A DNA stretch of 64,000 bases from Gillisella vitis. Its GTDB lineage: Bacteria > Pseudomonadota > Alphaproteobacteria > Rhizobiales > Rhizobiaceae. A program made the translations under genes and the position numbers. The stretch lies in the NCBI RefSeq assembly GCF_014204625.1, contig NZ_JACHLU010000012.1, positions 95,907 to 159,906 of the forward strand, written 5' to 3'. A model generated the notes under the pieces. It worked only from the letters and a program-made list of their open reading frames with translations, ran no database searches and was not told the origin of the DNA. This document shows, one piece after another, positions 30,005 through 38,655 of the stretch (position 1 is its first letter; each line of letters opens with the position of its first letter).

Positions 30005-31354
30005 ATGGCGACACTCCATGCAAAACAGGCGCTGCTAACGGACGGCTGGGCAAAGGATGTGCGGCTGACGCTGAAGGGGCGCTCCATTTCAGCGATTGAG
30101 CAGGATGTTGAAGCACAAAGCGGCGATGAGCGGCACGAGATTGTGCTGCCCACGATGGCCAATCTGCACAGCCACGCCTTTCAGCGCGGCATGGCGGGGC
30201 TTGCGGAATTGCGCGGACCTGCGAATGACAGTTTCTGGAGCTGGCGCACGGTGATGTACCGCTTTGCGCTGACCATGAACCCTGAGCAAATGCAGGCTAT
30301 TGCTGCCCAGCTGTATGTGGAAATGTTGGAGGCTGGCTTTGGCCGGGTGGGCGAGTTTCACTATCTGCATCATGACCGCGACGGTAGTGCTTTCGCCAAC
30401 CGTGCCGAGATGGCCGAGCGCATTGTGGCGGCCTGTGATGAAACCGGTATGGGACTGACAGTGCTTCCCGTGTTTTATGCCCATTCCGGCTTTGGCGGGC
30501 AGGCCCCCAATGAGGGGCAGCGGCGGTTTATCCATGATCTCGATGGTTTCGCAGCGCTTTTGGATGCTGCGAAAAAGGCCGCCTCACATTTGCCCGGTGC
30601 TATCACCGGTATTGCCCCGCATAGCCTGCGGGCTGTGACACCCGAAGAATTATCCGCCCTGCAACAGCTCACCTTTGATGGCCCCATCCATATTCACGTG
30701 GCCGAACAGGTGAAGGAAGTGGATGATTGCGTGGCGTGGTCTGGCAAGCGTCCTGTTGCGTGGTTACTGGACAATGCCGCTCTTTCCTCTCGCTGGTGCC
30801 TGATCCACGCCACCCATATGACCGAGGATGAAACGTTGCGGATGGCCAAGAGCGGTGCCATTGCCGGGCTTTGCCCGATCACCGAGGCCAATCTGGGCGA
30901 TGGCACATTCAATGCCGAGGTGTTTCTCAATGCGGGCGGGCGTTTTGGTATCGGCTCCGACTCCAACATCCTGATTGGCATTGCCGATGAGTTGCGCCAG
31001 CTGGAATATTCGCAGCGCCTGGCCCATCGCGCCCGTAACGTCATGGCGCATCCTGGTGGTTCCACGGGGCGGTATGTGTTTGATGGTGCCGTGGCGGGGG
31101 GCGCTGCGGCGTTGATGGCGGAGAGCGGTTTGGCGGTGGGCAAGCCTGCCGATGTTGTCAGCCTCACGCCGCGCCATGACATTGGGTTGGAGGGTGATCA
31201 GGTTTTGGACAGTTTTCTCTTTGCCAATGGTGCTGTGGTGGATTGTGTCTGGGTGGGTGGGCGTAAGCAGGTGCAAGCCGGGCGACATATGGCGCGGGAA
31301 AGGGTTGCAGCGCGGTTTGCTGGGGTTATGCGGGATTTGATGGCGGCGTTTTGA
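30005..31354 (+). CDS. hutF: Formimidoylglutamate deiminase
   Basis: A 449-residue amidohydrolase: ANLHSHAFQRGMAG, FHYLHHD, HIHVAEQVKEV, LIHATHMT and IGSDSNILI with zinc-binding His and Asp. It turns formiminoglutamate into N-formylglutamate plus ammonia, feeding HutG. The start ATG follows GAGAGGGGAAAGCC. Divergent from hutI, it completes the five-enzyme route without a tetrahydrofolate step. Confidence 0.97.
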   Translation: MATLHAKQALLTDGWAKDVRLTLKGRSISAIEQDVEAQSGDERHEIVLPTMANLHSHAFQRGMAGLAELRGPANDSFWSWRTVMYRFALTMNPEQMQAIAAQLYVEMLEAGFGRVGEFHYLHHDRDGSAFANRAEMAERIVAACDETGMGLTVLPVFYAHSGFGGQAPNEGQRRFIHDLDGFAALLDAAKKAASHLPGAITGIAPHSLRAVTPEELSALQQLTFDGPIHIHVAEQVKEVDDCVAWSGKRPVAWLLDNAALSSRWCLIHATHMTEDETLRMAKSGAIAGLCPITEANLGDGTFNAEVFLNAGGRFGIGSDSNILIGIADELRQLEYSQRLAHRARNVMAHPGGSTGRYVFDGAVAGGAAALMAESGLAVGKPADVVSLTPRHDIGLEGDQVLDSFLFANGAVVDCVWVGGRKQVQAGRHMARERVAARFAGVMRDLMAAF

Positions 31355-31663
31355 GCAGCGATTGAAGCGTGTCAGATTGTCCCTGATCGGCGAATTGGAG
31401 GCTTCAATCCGGTGCGTCAGTGTTTTGGTTTCATCATGAGACTCGCTCACCGCCTGCTCACGTTTGTCAGGTTCAGCGTGAAACACAGGACACGACGCAC
31501 AGTTTTTTACTTTTTAAAACTTTGAGTCGTGTCCTGTCAGCTTGAGCAAAAATGATAATCTAAAGCCTGTCGCAGTGAATAGGATTCACTGCGACAGGCT
31601 TTAGCGCTTTCTTTTTCGCATGTACGTTATCGTTTTATTGAGGACAATAAAACGCGACATGCT
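31355..31663. other. hutF-phaB gap, repeat-rich
   Basis: The 309 bases hold no gene. A perfect 12-base inverted repeat, ACAGGACACGAC (31485-31496) and GTCGTGTCCTGT (31526-31537), with an A/T-rich 29-base loop, may terminate hutF. The rest is a 103-base palindromic element listed separately. Confidence 0.7.
31560..31662. repeat. 103-base double-hairpin repeat, copy 1 (RIME-like)
   Basis: Two palindromes are joined by a 30-base spacer. The first has 20-base arms (TAAAGCCTGTCGCAGTGAAT) and an AGG loop; the second is CGTTTTATTG/CAATAAAACG. It ends one base before the phaB stop codon and could act as its terminator. A nearly identical inverted copy is at 37643-37745, with one difference noticed in the spacer. 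Size and two-palindrome layout recall the RIME1 elements of rhizobia; I have not compared sequences. Confidence 0.85.
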
Positions 31664-32389
31664 TTAGACGAAAAACTGACCGCCATTGGCCGAGATTGTT
31701 GATCCGGTGATGAAGCCTGCATCGTCTGAGGCCAGAAACACCGCGATACGGGCGATTTCTTCCGGTTCACCCAGGCGACCCACCGGAATTTGTGGAATGA
31801 TCCGCTCATTCAGCACTTTTTCCGGGATGGCCCGCACCATTTCCGTGCCAATATAGCCTGGGCAAATGGCGTTGACAGTAATGCCCTTGGCAGCGCCTTC
31901 TTGTGCCAAGGCTTTTGTGAAGCCCAGATCACCGGCCTTGGCCGCAGAATAATTGGCTTGTCCCATCTGGCCTTTCTGGCCGTTGATGGAGGAAATATTG
32001 ATGACACGGCCAAAATTGCGATCACGCATCCCCGTCCATACCGGGTGGGTAACATTGAACAGCCCGGTCAGGTTGGTGCCGATCACGTCATTCCACTGGT
32101 CGGGGGTCATTTTGTGGAACATGGCATCACGGGTAATGCCGGCATTGTTGACCAGCACTTCAACGGGGCCAAGCGCGCTTTCAACGGCCGCGATACCCTC
32201 TACACAGGCAGCATAACTGGAGACATCCCATTTAAAAACTGCAATGCCAGTCTCTGCCTCGAATGCTTTGGCCTTCTCATCATTGCCTGCATAATTGGCG
32301 GCAACCTTGTAACCCGCAGCCTTAAGCGCCACCGAAATAGCTGCTCCAATACCGCGTGTGCCACCTGTTACCAATGCTACCCTACTCAT
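31664..32389 (-). CDS. phaB: Acetoacetyl-CoA reductase
   Basis: A 241-residue short-chain dehydrogenase: TGGTRGIGAA (cofactor loop), NNAGITRD, SSINGQKGQMGQANYSAAKAG with the catalytic Ser, Tyr and Lys, and the PGYIGTEMV segment typical of PhaB. It reduces acetoacetyl-CoA to (R)-3-hydroxybutyryl-CoA for polyhydroxybutyrate. Transcribed after phaA with a 134-base gap. The PHB synthase gene is not in the window. Confidence 0.96.
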   Translation of the reverse strand: MSRVALVTGGTRGIGAAISVALKAAGYKVAANYAGNDEKAKAFEAETGIAVFKWDVSSYAACVEGIAAVESALGPVEVLVNNAGITRDAMFHKMTPDQWNDVIGTNLTGLFNVTHPVWTGMRDRNFGRVINISSINGQKGQMGQANYSAAKAGDLGFTKALAQEGAAKGITVNAICPGYIGTEMVRAIPEKVLNERIIPQIPVGRLGEPEEIARIAVFLASDDAGFITGSTISANGGQFFV

Positions 32390-32523
32390 AAGCTGCTCTC
32401 CCTAACCAGAATACTCAAGTGTTTTATGTGTCTATGGTATGATTTTACGACAAAGCTTCGCCAACCGCGCCTTTGGCGCGGTGGCAATTTCTTAATTTTG
32501 AGCGTCAATGGTGGCTTTGCCGG

Positions 32524-33705
32524 TTACATTGCTTCCAGGCACATGGCGACACCCATGCCACCGCCGATGCACAGGGTAGCCAGACCCTTTTTGGCACCAC
32601 GACGCTTCATTTCAAACAACAGCGTGTTCAAAATACGGGCTCCAGATGCGCCGACAGGATGGCCGATGGCAATCGCACCACCGTTCACGTTGACGATTGA
32701 GGTATCCCAGCCAAGATCCTTGTTGACCGCGCAAGCCTGTGCGGCAAAGGCTTCGTTGGCCTCTACCAGATCAAGATCCTGAATGCTCCAGCCAGCCTTT
32801 TCCAGCGCTTTGCGAGAGGCTGGAATCGGGCCTGTGCCCATGATTTTCGGATCAACACCGGCTGTTGCCCAAGAGGCGATACGGGCCAGAGGCTGAATGC
32901 CACGGCGGACGGCTTCGGCTTCTGTCATCAGCAGGGCGGCGGCCGCACCATCGTTCAGGCCGGAGGCATTGCCAGCGGTGACGGTGCCTTCCTTGTCAAA
33001 AGCAGGGCGCAGCTTGGTCATGCTGTCAAGCGTTGCACCATGGCGGATATATTCATCCGAATCCACGATCACATCGCCTTTGCGACCGGCAATGGTGACA
33101 GCAACAATTTCATCCTTGAATTTGCCTGCCACCTGCGCGGCCTCGGCCTTGTTTTGCGATGCAACAGCAAAAGCGTCCTGCTCATCGCGGCTCAACTGCC
33201 ATTGACGGGCAACATTTTCGGCGGTCACACCCATGTGATAGCCATAAAAGGCGTCCGTGAGGCCATCCTTGATCATGGTGTCGATCATTTTCATATCGCC
33301 CATCTTGGTGCCTGCGCGCAAATGGGCGCAATGGGGCGAGAGCGACATGGATTCCTGGCCGCCTGCAATGATAATGGACGCATCACCCAGCGCGATCTGC
33401 TGCATTCCAAGGGCCACAGCCCGCAAGCCTGAGCCGCAGAGCTGATTGAGACCCCAAGCGGTTTTTTCTTGCGGAATCCCCGCTTTCATGGCGGCCTGTC
33501 GGGCCGGATTCTGGCCTTGTCCGGCAGACAGGATCTGCCCAAGGATGATTTCGTCTACCTCTGCGGCATCCACGCCAGCACGCTCAAGAACACCCTTGAT
33601 CGCTGCGGCACCAAGGTCATGAGCAGGCACTGAGGCGAATGCGCCATTGAACGAACCGACCGCCGTGCGGGCGGCACTGGCGATAACGATGGAAGGGGTG
33701 GTCAT
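32524..33705 (-). CDS. phaA: Acetyl-CoA acetyltransferase (beta-ketothiolase)
   Basis: A 393-residue thiolase: acyl-accepting Cys in [28 protein letters not shown] with the catalytic His, and the second Cys in [10 protein letters not shown]. It condenses two acetyl-CoA for PHB synthesis. The start ATG 33705 ([10 protein letters not shown]) has GAGGAGAC upstream; the open frame runs 22 residues further without support. First gene of phaA-phaB, divergent from phaR. Confidence 0.97.
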   Translation of the reverse strand: MTTPSIVIASAARTAVGSFNGAFASVPAHDLGAAAIKGVLERAGVDAAEVDEIILGQILSAGQGQNPARQAAMKAGIPQEKTAWGLNQLCGSGLRAVALGMQQIALGDASIIIAGGQESMSLSPHCAHLRAGTKMGDMKMIDTMIKDGLTDAFYGYHMGVTAENVARQWQLSRDEQDAFAVASQNKAEAAQVAGKFKDEIVAVTIAGRKGDVIVDSDEYIRHGATLDSMTKLRPAFDKEGTVTAGNASGLNDGAAAALLMTEAEAVRRGIQPLARIASWATAGVDPKIMGTGPIPASRKALEKAGWSIQDLDLVEANEAFAAQACAVNKDLGWDTSIVNVNGGAIAIGHPVGASGARILNTLLFEMKRRGAKKGLATLCIGGGMGVAMCLEAM

Positions 33706-34065
33706 GAAATGTCTCCTCAAGTGTGCCTGATCCTCTGGCCGGAGACTGGCAAAGCTGATCGGAGAAGTCAAACGCTAAGCGATTAATTTTTTCAGTCCTC
33801 GGTTGTGTTTGCGGTGAATTCTAGCAGAAGATAGGGGTAGCCGCCATGCACTGCACAAGAAGAGTGCACAAAGAGATTGTCAGGCTATGCGGTTTACGAT
33901 TAGACTTGAATGCAGGGAAGAGTGTTGCCGCAAAAGACCGTCTTTGAATCCCGAAAGGTCAGGGACGAGATTATGCAGCACATGCAATAAGATAGCAGCT
34001 TTGATAGCCTCGAACACTATCGGGCATGGCTGTCATCACAATACAAGCCGGGTCAGGAGACAAAG
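33706..34065. promoter_or_regulatory. Divergent phaA/phaR control region
   Basis: These 360 bases contain no credible gene and must hold promoters for phaA (minus) and phaR (plus). At 33846-33871, TGCACTGCACAA followed by GTGCACAA is a TGC-rich, partly palindromic stretch. PhaR repressors are known to bind TGC-rich sites in other alphaproteobacteria, so it is a candidate operator for autoregulation. No clear -35/-10 pair is assigned. Confidence 0.4.
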
Positions 34066-34641
34066 ATGGCAAAAGCCGAGGGCGACATTATCATTAAAAA
34101 ATATGCCAATCGCCGCCTCTACAATACAGGGACGAGCACATATGTCACCCTGGACGATCTGGCTAAAATGGTGAAAAAGGGCGAGGATTTCACAGTTCAG
34201 GACGCCAAATCAGGCGATGACATCACCCATTCCGTGCTGACGCAGATTATTTTCGAGCAGGAAGGAAAAACCAACAACACCCTCCTGCCAATCTCGTTTC
34301 TGCGCCAGTTGATTGGCTATTACGGCGATCAGATGCAAATGGTGGTGCCCAGCTTTCTCGAGCATTCCATGAAGGCGTTTACCGAACAGCAGGTGCAGAT
34401 GCGTGAACAGGTCACGCGCGCCTTTGGCGAGACACCTTTGACCAAGAACTTGCAAGGCCCCATGCAATTGATGGAAGAGCAGGTCAAACGCAATACCGAA
34501 ATGTTCCATCAGGCCATGCAGATGTTTTCGCCGTTTATGGCTCCCGCAGCCGCGCAGGACAAGAAGCCAGCCGAGTCGAAAGACATTGATGAGCTGAAAG
34601 AGCAGTTGCGCACTCTGCAAAACAAACTGGACAAGCTGTAA
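34066..34641 (+). CDS. phaR: PHB-responsive repressor PhaR
   Basis: A 191-residue protein. IIKKYANRRLYNTGTSTYVTLDDLA is the DNA-binding PHB_acc_N domain, followed by the granule-binding part (LLPISFLRQLIGYYGDQM, SFLEHSMKAF) and an amphipathic, coiled-coil-like C-terminus. PhaR senses PHB granules and represses phasin genes and carbon-flow genes. Found next to phaAB in rhizobia, where it is also called aniA. The ATG follows CAGGAGAC. Confidence 0.96.
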   Translation: MAKAEGDIIIKKYANRRLYNTGTSTYVTLDDLAKMVKKGEDFTVQDAKSGDDITHSVLTQIIFEQEGKTNNTLLPISFLRQLIGYYGDQMQMVVPSFLEHSMKAFTEQQVQMREQVTRAFGETPLTKNLQGPMQLMEEQVKRNTEMFHQAMQMFSPFMAPAAAQDKKPAESKDIDELKEQLRTLQNKLDKL

Positions 34642-34702
34642 TACGCAAGCGCCACCACAAGGCATATTGCGTTTCTCAATATTCTCGCCGATGATTTTCC
34701 AT

Positions 34703-34730
34703 AAAAAAGGCCCGTCAAACGGGCCTTTTT
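34703..34730. terminator. Bidirectional terminator between phaR and rpmF
   Basis: AAAAAAGGCCCGT-CAA-ACGGGCCTTTTT: a 7-pair GC stem with A and T runs on both sides, serving both convergent genes. Confidence 0.93.
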
Positions 34731-34752
34731 CAATTGGAATGCCAGGCAGCGC

Positions 34753-34938
34753 TTATGCGCTTTCCTTTGGCGTCAGAACCTGACGGCCGCGATACATACC
34801 GGTCTTCAGATCGATATGGTGCGGACGGCGCAGTTCGCCAGAGTTCTTGTCTTCGACATAGGTCGGAAGCTTGAGCGCGTCGGCAGAGCGGCGCATACCG
34901 CGCTTGGACGGGCTTGTTTTTCTTTTTGGTACAGCCAT
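34753..34938 (-). CDS. rpmF: 50S ribosomal protein L32 (bL32)
   Basis: A 61-residue basic protein: [20 protein letters not shown] start and [16 protein letters not shown] end, typical of alphaproteobacterial bL32, which lacks the zinc Cys pairs. Convergent with phaR across the shared terminator. Upstream of it, divergently placed beyond about 150 bases, is the GST gene on the same strand. Confidence 0.97.
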   Translation of the reverse strand: MAVPKRKTSPSKRGMRRSADALKLPTYVEDKNSGELRRPHHIDLKTGMYRGRQVLTPKESA

Positions 34939-35091
34939 TTAAATTACTCCACGTGACGGGCGAAAGCAGAAGGATCGACCTTTTTGAGGGCGAAAAACAT
35001 CTCTCTCGAACTCGGAATTTGCCGGGCTTATACATGCCGGATAGGGCTTTGACCAGACCCTGAATTGATTTTTTTGAATCAGATGATGCGG

Positions 35092-35739
35092 TTACGCTTC
35101 ATCTTCCGGTACGATCCATGGTTCAGCCAGAGCAGCGTCACGCCATTTGACCCAGGCGGGGTGCGCCTGAATATGCTCCATATAGGTCAGACTAGCGGCA
35201 TTCTGTGTCAATTGGTAGGCTGAAAATCGGTTAACCACAGGCGCAAACATTGCATCTGCCGCCGAAAATGCGCCAAACAGGAAAGGGCCGCCTGAGCGTG
35301 CAATCAGTTCGTGCCAGATGGTTTCAATGCGCTGCACGTCTGCCATGACAGCAGCCGTGGTCCCAATCGGGCGCGGAGGTCTGCGAAAATTCATCGGGCA
35401 GGCATTGCGCAGAGCACGAAAACCCGACACCATTTCCAGACTGATGGCACGGGCAATCGCTCTGTCGGAGGCAGATTTTGGCCAGATCGGCGCTTCGGGA
35501 AACAGTTCCGCCACATATTCAATAATCGCCAGCGATTCCCAGACCTTCACGTCTCCATGCACCAGAACCGGCACCTGACCCGTGGGGGAAACAGCCTTGA
35601 TGCCGGGGTTGCCAGCCGGAAAGTCGAACCGGATCAGTTTCTCATCAAACACGATGCCCGCGGCTGTCATGGCAATCCATGGACGAAGAGACCAGGACGA
35701 GTAATTCTTATTGGCAATATAAAGGGTCAGCTCAGTCAT
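35092..35739 (-). CDS. Glutathione S-transferase family protein
   Basis: A 215-residue GST. The thioredoxin-like N-domain (about 1-80) has IANKNYSSWSLRPW, with Ser residues at the glutathione site, and GQVPVLVHGDVKVWESLAI (cis-Pro and Glu-Ser). The helical C-domain ends FSAADAMFAPVVNRF, the N-capping motif. Substrate unknown. I chose ATG 35739; five more in-frame residues upstream have no better ribosome binding site. Confidence 0.88.
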   Translation of the reverse strand: MTELTLYIANKNYSSWSLRPWIAMTAAGIVFDEKLIRFDFPAGNPGIKAVSPTGQVPVLVHGDVKVWESLAIIEYVAELFPEAPIWPKSASDRAIARAISLEMVSGFRALRNACPMNFRRPPRPIGTTAAVMADVQRIETIWHELIARSGGPFLFGAFSAADAMFAPVVNRFSAYQLTQNAASLTYMEHIQAHPAWVKWRDAALAEPWIVPEDEA

Positions 35740-35821
35740 GTGGCGTCGCTCCATAGATCATCGGGGTCTTGGCAATTGTCTATCAAGCGGTGCAGATGAT
35801 GACCAATGCCATTTTTTGACA

Positions 35822-36553
35822 TTACGGATCAAGACAGGTGATGTAAGGGCCAGCATTGCCGGCGCGGCGCTCGACCATGGCTGCCAGCCGCCTTAAGCCG
35901 GGGCCAGGTTTGCTCGCATTGCGGGCAATGGGATTGGGCAGGGAGACCGCCAGAAGGGCTGCCTGACGGGCCGAGAGTTTGGACGCTGGCACTTTGAAAT
36001 GATAGAGCGCCGCTGCTTGCGCGCCGTAAATGCCCGGCCCCCATTCGGCGACATTGAGGTATAGCTCCATGGTGCGGCGCTTGGACCAGGCCACATTGGC
36101 GGCCAGCGCCATGGGAACCTCCATGCCCTTGCGAATGAAGGAGCGGCTGTTCCAAAGATAGAGGTTCTTCACCGTCTGCATGGTGATGGTGCTGGCACCA
36201 CGGGTTTCTTCACCATCCAGCGCATCATCGATCACCGAGCGCATCTGCACCCAGTCGACACCGTTATGCGCGCAGAACTGGCCATCTTCCGACATCATGA
36301 CGGAGCGGATGAGATTGGGCGAGATTTTATCCAGCGGCACCCATTGCCGGTCATAACCCTGAAAAAGCGCCAGATCAGCCAGCATCAACATCGACGGTGG
36401 ATGGATGAAAGAGGGACGATAAACGACCATCAACACGAAAGGCAGGGCGGCAATGACAATCATGACCTTGAAGGCTCGATGCAACAACAGCCGCCAGTCT
36501 CCCTTTTCCTGCGCTTGGTCTGCCTGAATGACGTCTTCAGGCGCGTTTTCCAT
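35822..36553 (-). CDS. mtgA: Monofunctional peptidoglycan glycosyltransferase
   Basis: A 243-residue GT51 enzyme. A cytoplasmic tail is followed by one membrane helix (about 25-45, [16 protein letters not shown]). The catalytic region has [13 protein letters not shown] with the key Glu, [25 protein letters not shown] and [15 protein letters not shown] with the second Glu. It polymerises lipid II into glycan strands at the periplasmic face. No transpeptidase domain is present. ATG 36553 is preferred over a TTG two codons upstream. Confidence 0.96.
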   Translation of the reverse strand: MENAPEDVIQADQAQEKGDWRLLLHRAFKVMIVIAALPFVLMVVYRPSFIHPPSMLMLADLALFQGYDRQWVPLDKISPNLIRSVMMSEDGQFCAHNGVDWVQMRSVIDDALDGEETRGASTITMQTVKNLYLWNSRSFIRKGMEVPMALAANVAWSKRRTMELYLNVAEWGPGIYGAQAAALYHFKVPASKLSARQAALLAVSLPNPIARNASKPGPGLRRLAAMVERRAGNAGPYITCLDP

Positions 36554-36719
36554 TGTCAAATCGTGCCACTCGTCTGTGCCGTGTTGCAGATGTTATGCCG
36601 TAGCGTTGAGCGCATGACAATACCAGAGCGGAGGCCGTCTGGGTCAGCAATCACACAGATTCCGATTGCGCCTTTGGGGATGGCGTGCCAAACAGCGCTC
36701 GCAAGCATGGGACGATGAT

Positions 36720-37616
36720 ATGTTTGACGATAAACTCCGCAAGACCGCAATCCGCATTCAGGCACTGTTGACAGATCTGTTACAGCCAGAAACCGGCAGC
36801 GACGAGATTGCCAGACCGGCACAATTGCTGGCCGCCATGCGCCACGCGGTGCTCAATGGCGGCAAAAGACTTCGCCCTTTTCTGGTCGTCGAAAGTGCGC
36901 GCCTGTTTGGCGGCGATGATGATGCCGCCTTGCGGGTGGGTGCTGCACTGGAATGTCTGCATTGCTATTCGCTGGTGCATGATGATCTCCCCGCCATGGA
37001 TGATGATGATCTGCGTCGCGGCCAACCCACCGTTCACATCGCCTTTGATGAGGCCACAGCCATTCTGGCTGGTGATAGCCTGCTGACCTTTGCCTTTGAT
37101 ATTCTGGCTGCCCCTGAAACGGCGCTGGATGACCATGCTAAAGCGGCTTTGGTTCTGGCGCTGGCCAGAGCGGCGGGCATGGGCGGCATGGCCGGTGGTC
37201 AGGCGCTGGATCTGGCGGCCGAAAAACAGACCCCGAGTGAACACGATATTGTAACATTGCAGGCGATGAAAACCGGCGCGCTGCTGCGTTTTGCCTGTGA
37301 GGCAGGCCCGGTGATTGCTGGTGCCTCCATGCAGGACCGGCAGCGGCTTCGGGCTTTCGGTGCGCTGATTGGCCGCGCCTTCCAGCTTGCCGATGATTTG
37401 CTGGATCTGACCGCCGATGCGCAGACCATGGGCAAGGCGACAGGCAAGGATGCAGGACGCGGCAAGGGAACGCTCGTGGGCCTCAAAGGGCAGGTCTGGG
37501 CCGAAGCCGAGCTGGACCGGCTGGTGGATGAAGCGGTAACGCTGTTGTCACCCTATGGTGATCGGGCAAAAACGCTGATGGAAGCTGCCCGCTTTATTGC
37601 CAATCGCAAGAGTTGA
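36720..37616 (+). CDS. ispA: Polyprenyl synthetase, farnesyl-diphosphate synthase type
   Basis: A 298-residue trans-prenyltransferase. The first Asp-rich motif is LVHDDLPAMDDDDLRRG (DDx4D, the bacterial farnesyl synthase type), and the second is FQLADDLLDLT. GGKRLRPFL and GMAGGQALDL bind diphosphate and substrate. It extends DMAPP/GPP with IPP to farnesyl diphosphate. ATG 36720 is the first good start; the frame is open 18 codons upstream without support. Divergent from mtgA. Confidence 0.9.
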   Translation: MFDDKLRKTAIRIQALLTDLLQPETGSDEIARPAQLLAAMRHAVLNGGKRLRPFLVVESARLFGGDDDAALRVGAALECLHCYSLVHDDLPAMDDDDLRRGQPTVHIAFDEATAILAGDSLLTFAFDILAAPETALDDHAKAALVLALARAAGMGGMAGGQALDLAAEKQTPSEHDIVTLQAMKTGALLRFACEAGPVIAGASMQDRQRLRAFGALIGRAFQLADDLLDLTADAQTMGKATGKDAGRGKGTLVGLKGQVWAEAELDRLVDEAVTLLSPYGDRAKTLMEAARFIANRKS

Positions 37617-37642
37617 TATTGCCTCTGTGACACGTTTTTACA

Positions 37643-37745
37643 GCATGTCGCGTTTTATTGTCCTCAATAAAACGATAACGTACATGCGAAAAAGAAAGAG
37701 CTAAAGCCTGTCGCAGTGAATCCTATTCACTGCGACAGGCTTTAG
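37643..37745. repeat. 103-base double-hairpin repeat, copy 2 (inverted relative to copy 1)
   Basis: The reverse complement of the element at 31560-31662, with one difference noticed (GAGCTAAAG against GCGCTAAAG, read on opposite strands). It lies 26 bases after the prenyl synthase stop, where it could terminate transcription. The pair encloses phaB to ispA in inverted orientation. Confidence 0.85.
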
Positions 37746-37807
37746 CTGCAACGGCTCCTCTGAATCCCTTAGAATGGGCTTCACTCTTGCTGTGAAAGCA
37801 CATTTCA

Positions 37808-38446
37808 ATGATCGCAGACCATTTTGCCCAATTTTTATCCGGCTACCTTGTTTATCTGGTGGCGGTGATCAGCCCTGGACCTGCCAATATGGCGATTATC
37901 TCGACGGCAATGGCGCAAGGGCGGCGCGATGGCTTGATGATGGCGCTTGGCATTTTTGCAGGCTCGTTCACCTGGGCCATGGCGGCATCTTTTGGTCTTG
38001 CCGCCTTGTTGCATCATTATGGTCAGGCGCTGGTTGTGCTCAAAATTGCAGGTGGGCTTTATCTGTTTTATCTGGCCATCAAGGCCGCCAGATCTGCGCT
38101 GCGAAAACAGCAGCCTGCGCTGGAGCAAAACCTGTCTGGAAAGCGCAAACACCCCGGCACCATCTTTCTGCGCGGCTACCTGATTCACCTGACCAATCCG
38201 AAAGCTATTTTCGGCTGGGTGGCGATTATCTCGCTGGGCCTGCCAGCCGATGCATCATTAGGGGCTGTTGCGATTGTGGTGGGCGGTTGTCTGGCAACCG
38301 GGTTTTCGGTGTTTTGCGGCTATGCACTGCTGTTTTCCACCGCAGGCGCTCTTCGCGTCTACAAAGCCAGCAGGCGTTATGTGGAGGGTGTTCTGGCCGT
38401 GATGTTTGGAGCCGCTGGCGTGAAAATGCTGACCACGAGCCTATAA
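37808..38446 (+). CDS. LysE/RhtB-family amino acid exporter
   Basis: A 212-residue membrane protein with about six hydrophobic helices. The start region YLVAVISPGPANMAIISTAMAQGRR is the LysE/RhtB signature, and LIHLTNPKAIFGWVAII is the second conserved block. Probably exports an amino acid or derivative; the substrate cannot be told. It stands alone between the repeat and the parA-like gene. Confidence 0.9.
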   Translation: MIADHFAQFLSGYLVYLVAVISPGPANMAIISTAMAQGRRDGLMMALGIFAGSFTWAMAASFGLAALLHHYGQALVVLKIAGGLYLFYLAIKAARSALRKQQPALEQNLSGKRKHPGTIFLRGYLIHLTNPKAIFGWVAIISLGLPADASLGAVAIVVGGCLATGFSVFCGYALLFSTAGALRVYKASRRYVEGVLAVMFGAAGVKMLTTSL

Positions 38447-38655
38447 TCAAAACAGCTCTGTTATGTCCTGCTGGTCAACCCTATTGGGTCGGGGGTCGGG
38501 GGTCGGGGGTCTCTGGTCGCTGGTTTGGATCATTCGTGCTGAGTATTGGGCGAATAACATCTGGTTAACCATGTTGAGGCACAATGGTCTTGCCCGATGA
38601 CACTGGGCCTTGGTGAGCGATGTTTGGCTCTGTGCTGGCTTCTTGAGGTTGCTCC
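38447..38655 (+). other. parA upstream region with G-rich tandem repeat
   Basis: In this 209-base gap, 38486-38511 reads GGGTC followed by three copies of GGGGGTC. Four G-runs with two-base spacers could form a G-quadruplex on the + strand. No other element is recognised; the ParA-like start is 144 bases further on. Confidence 0.6.
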
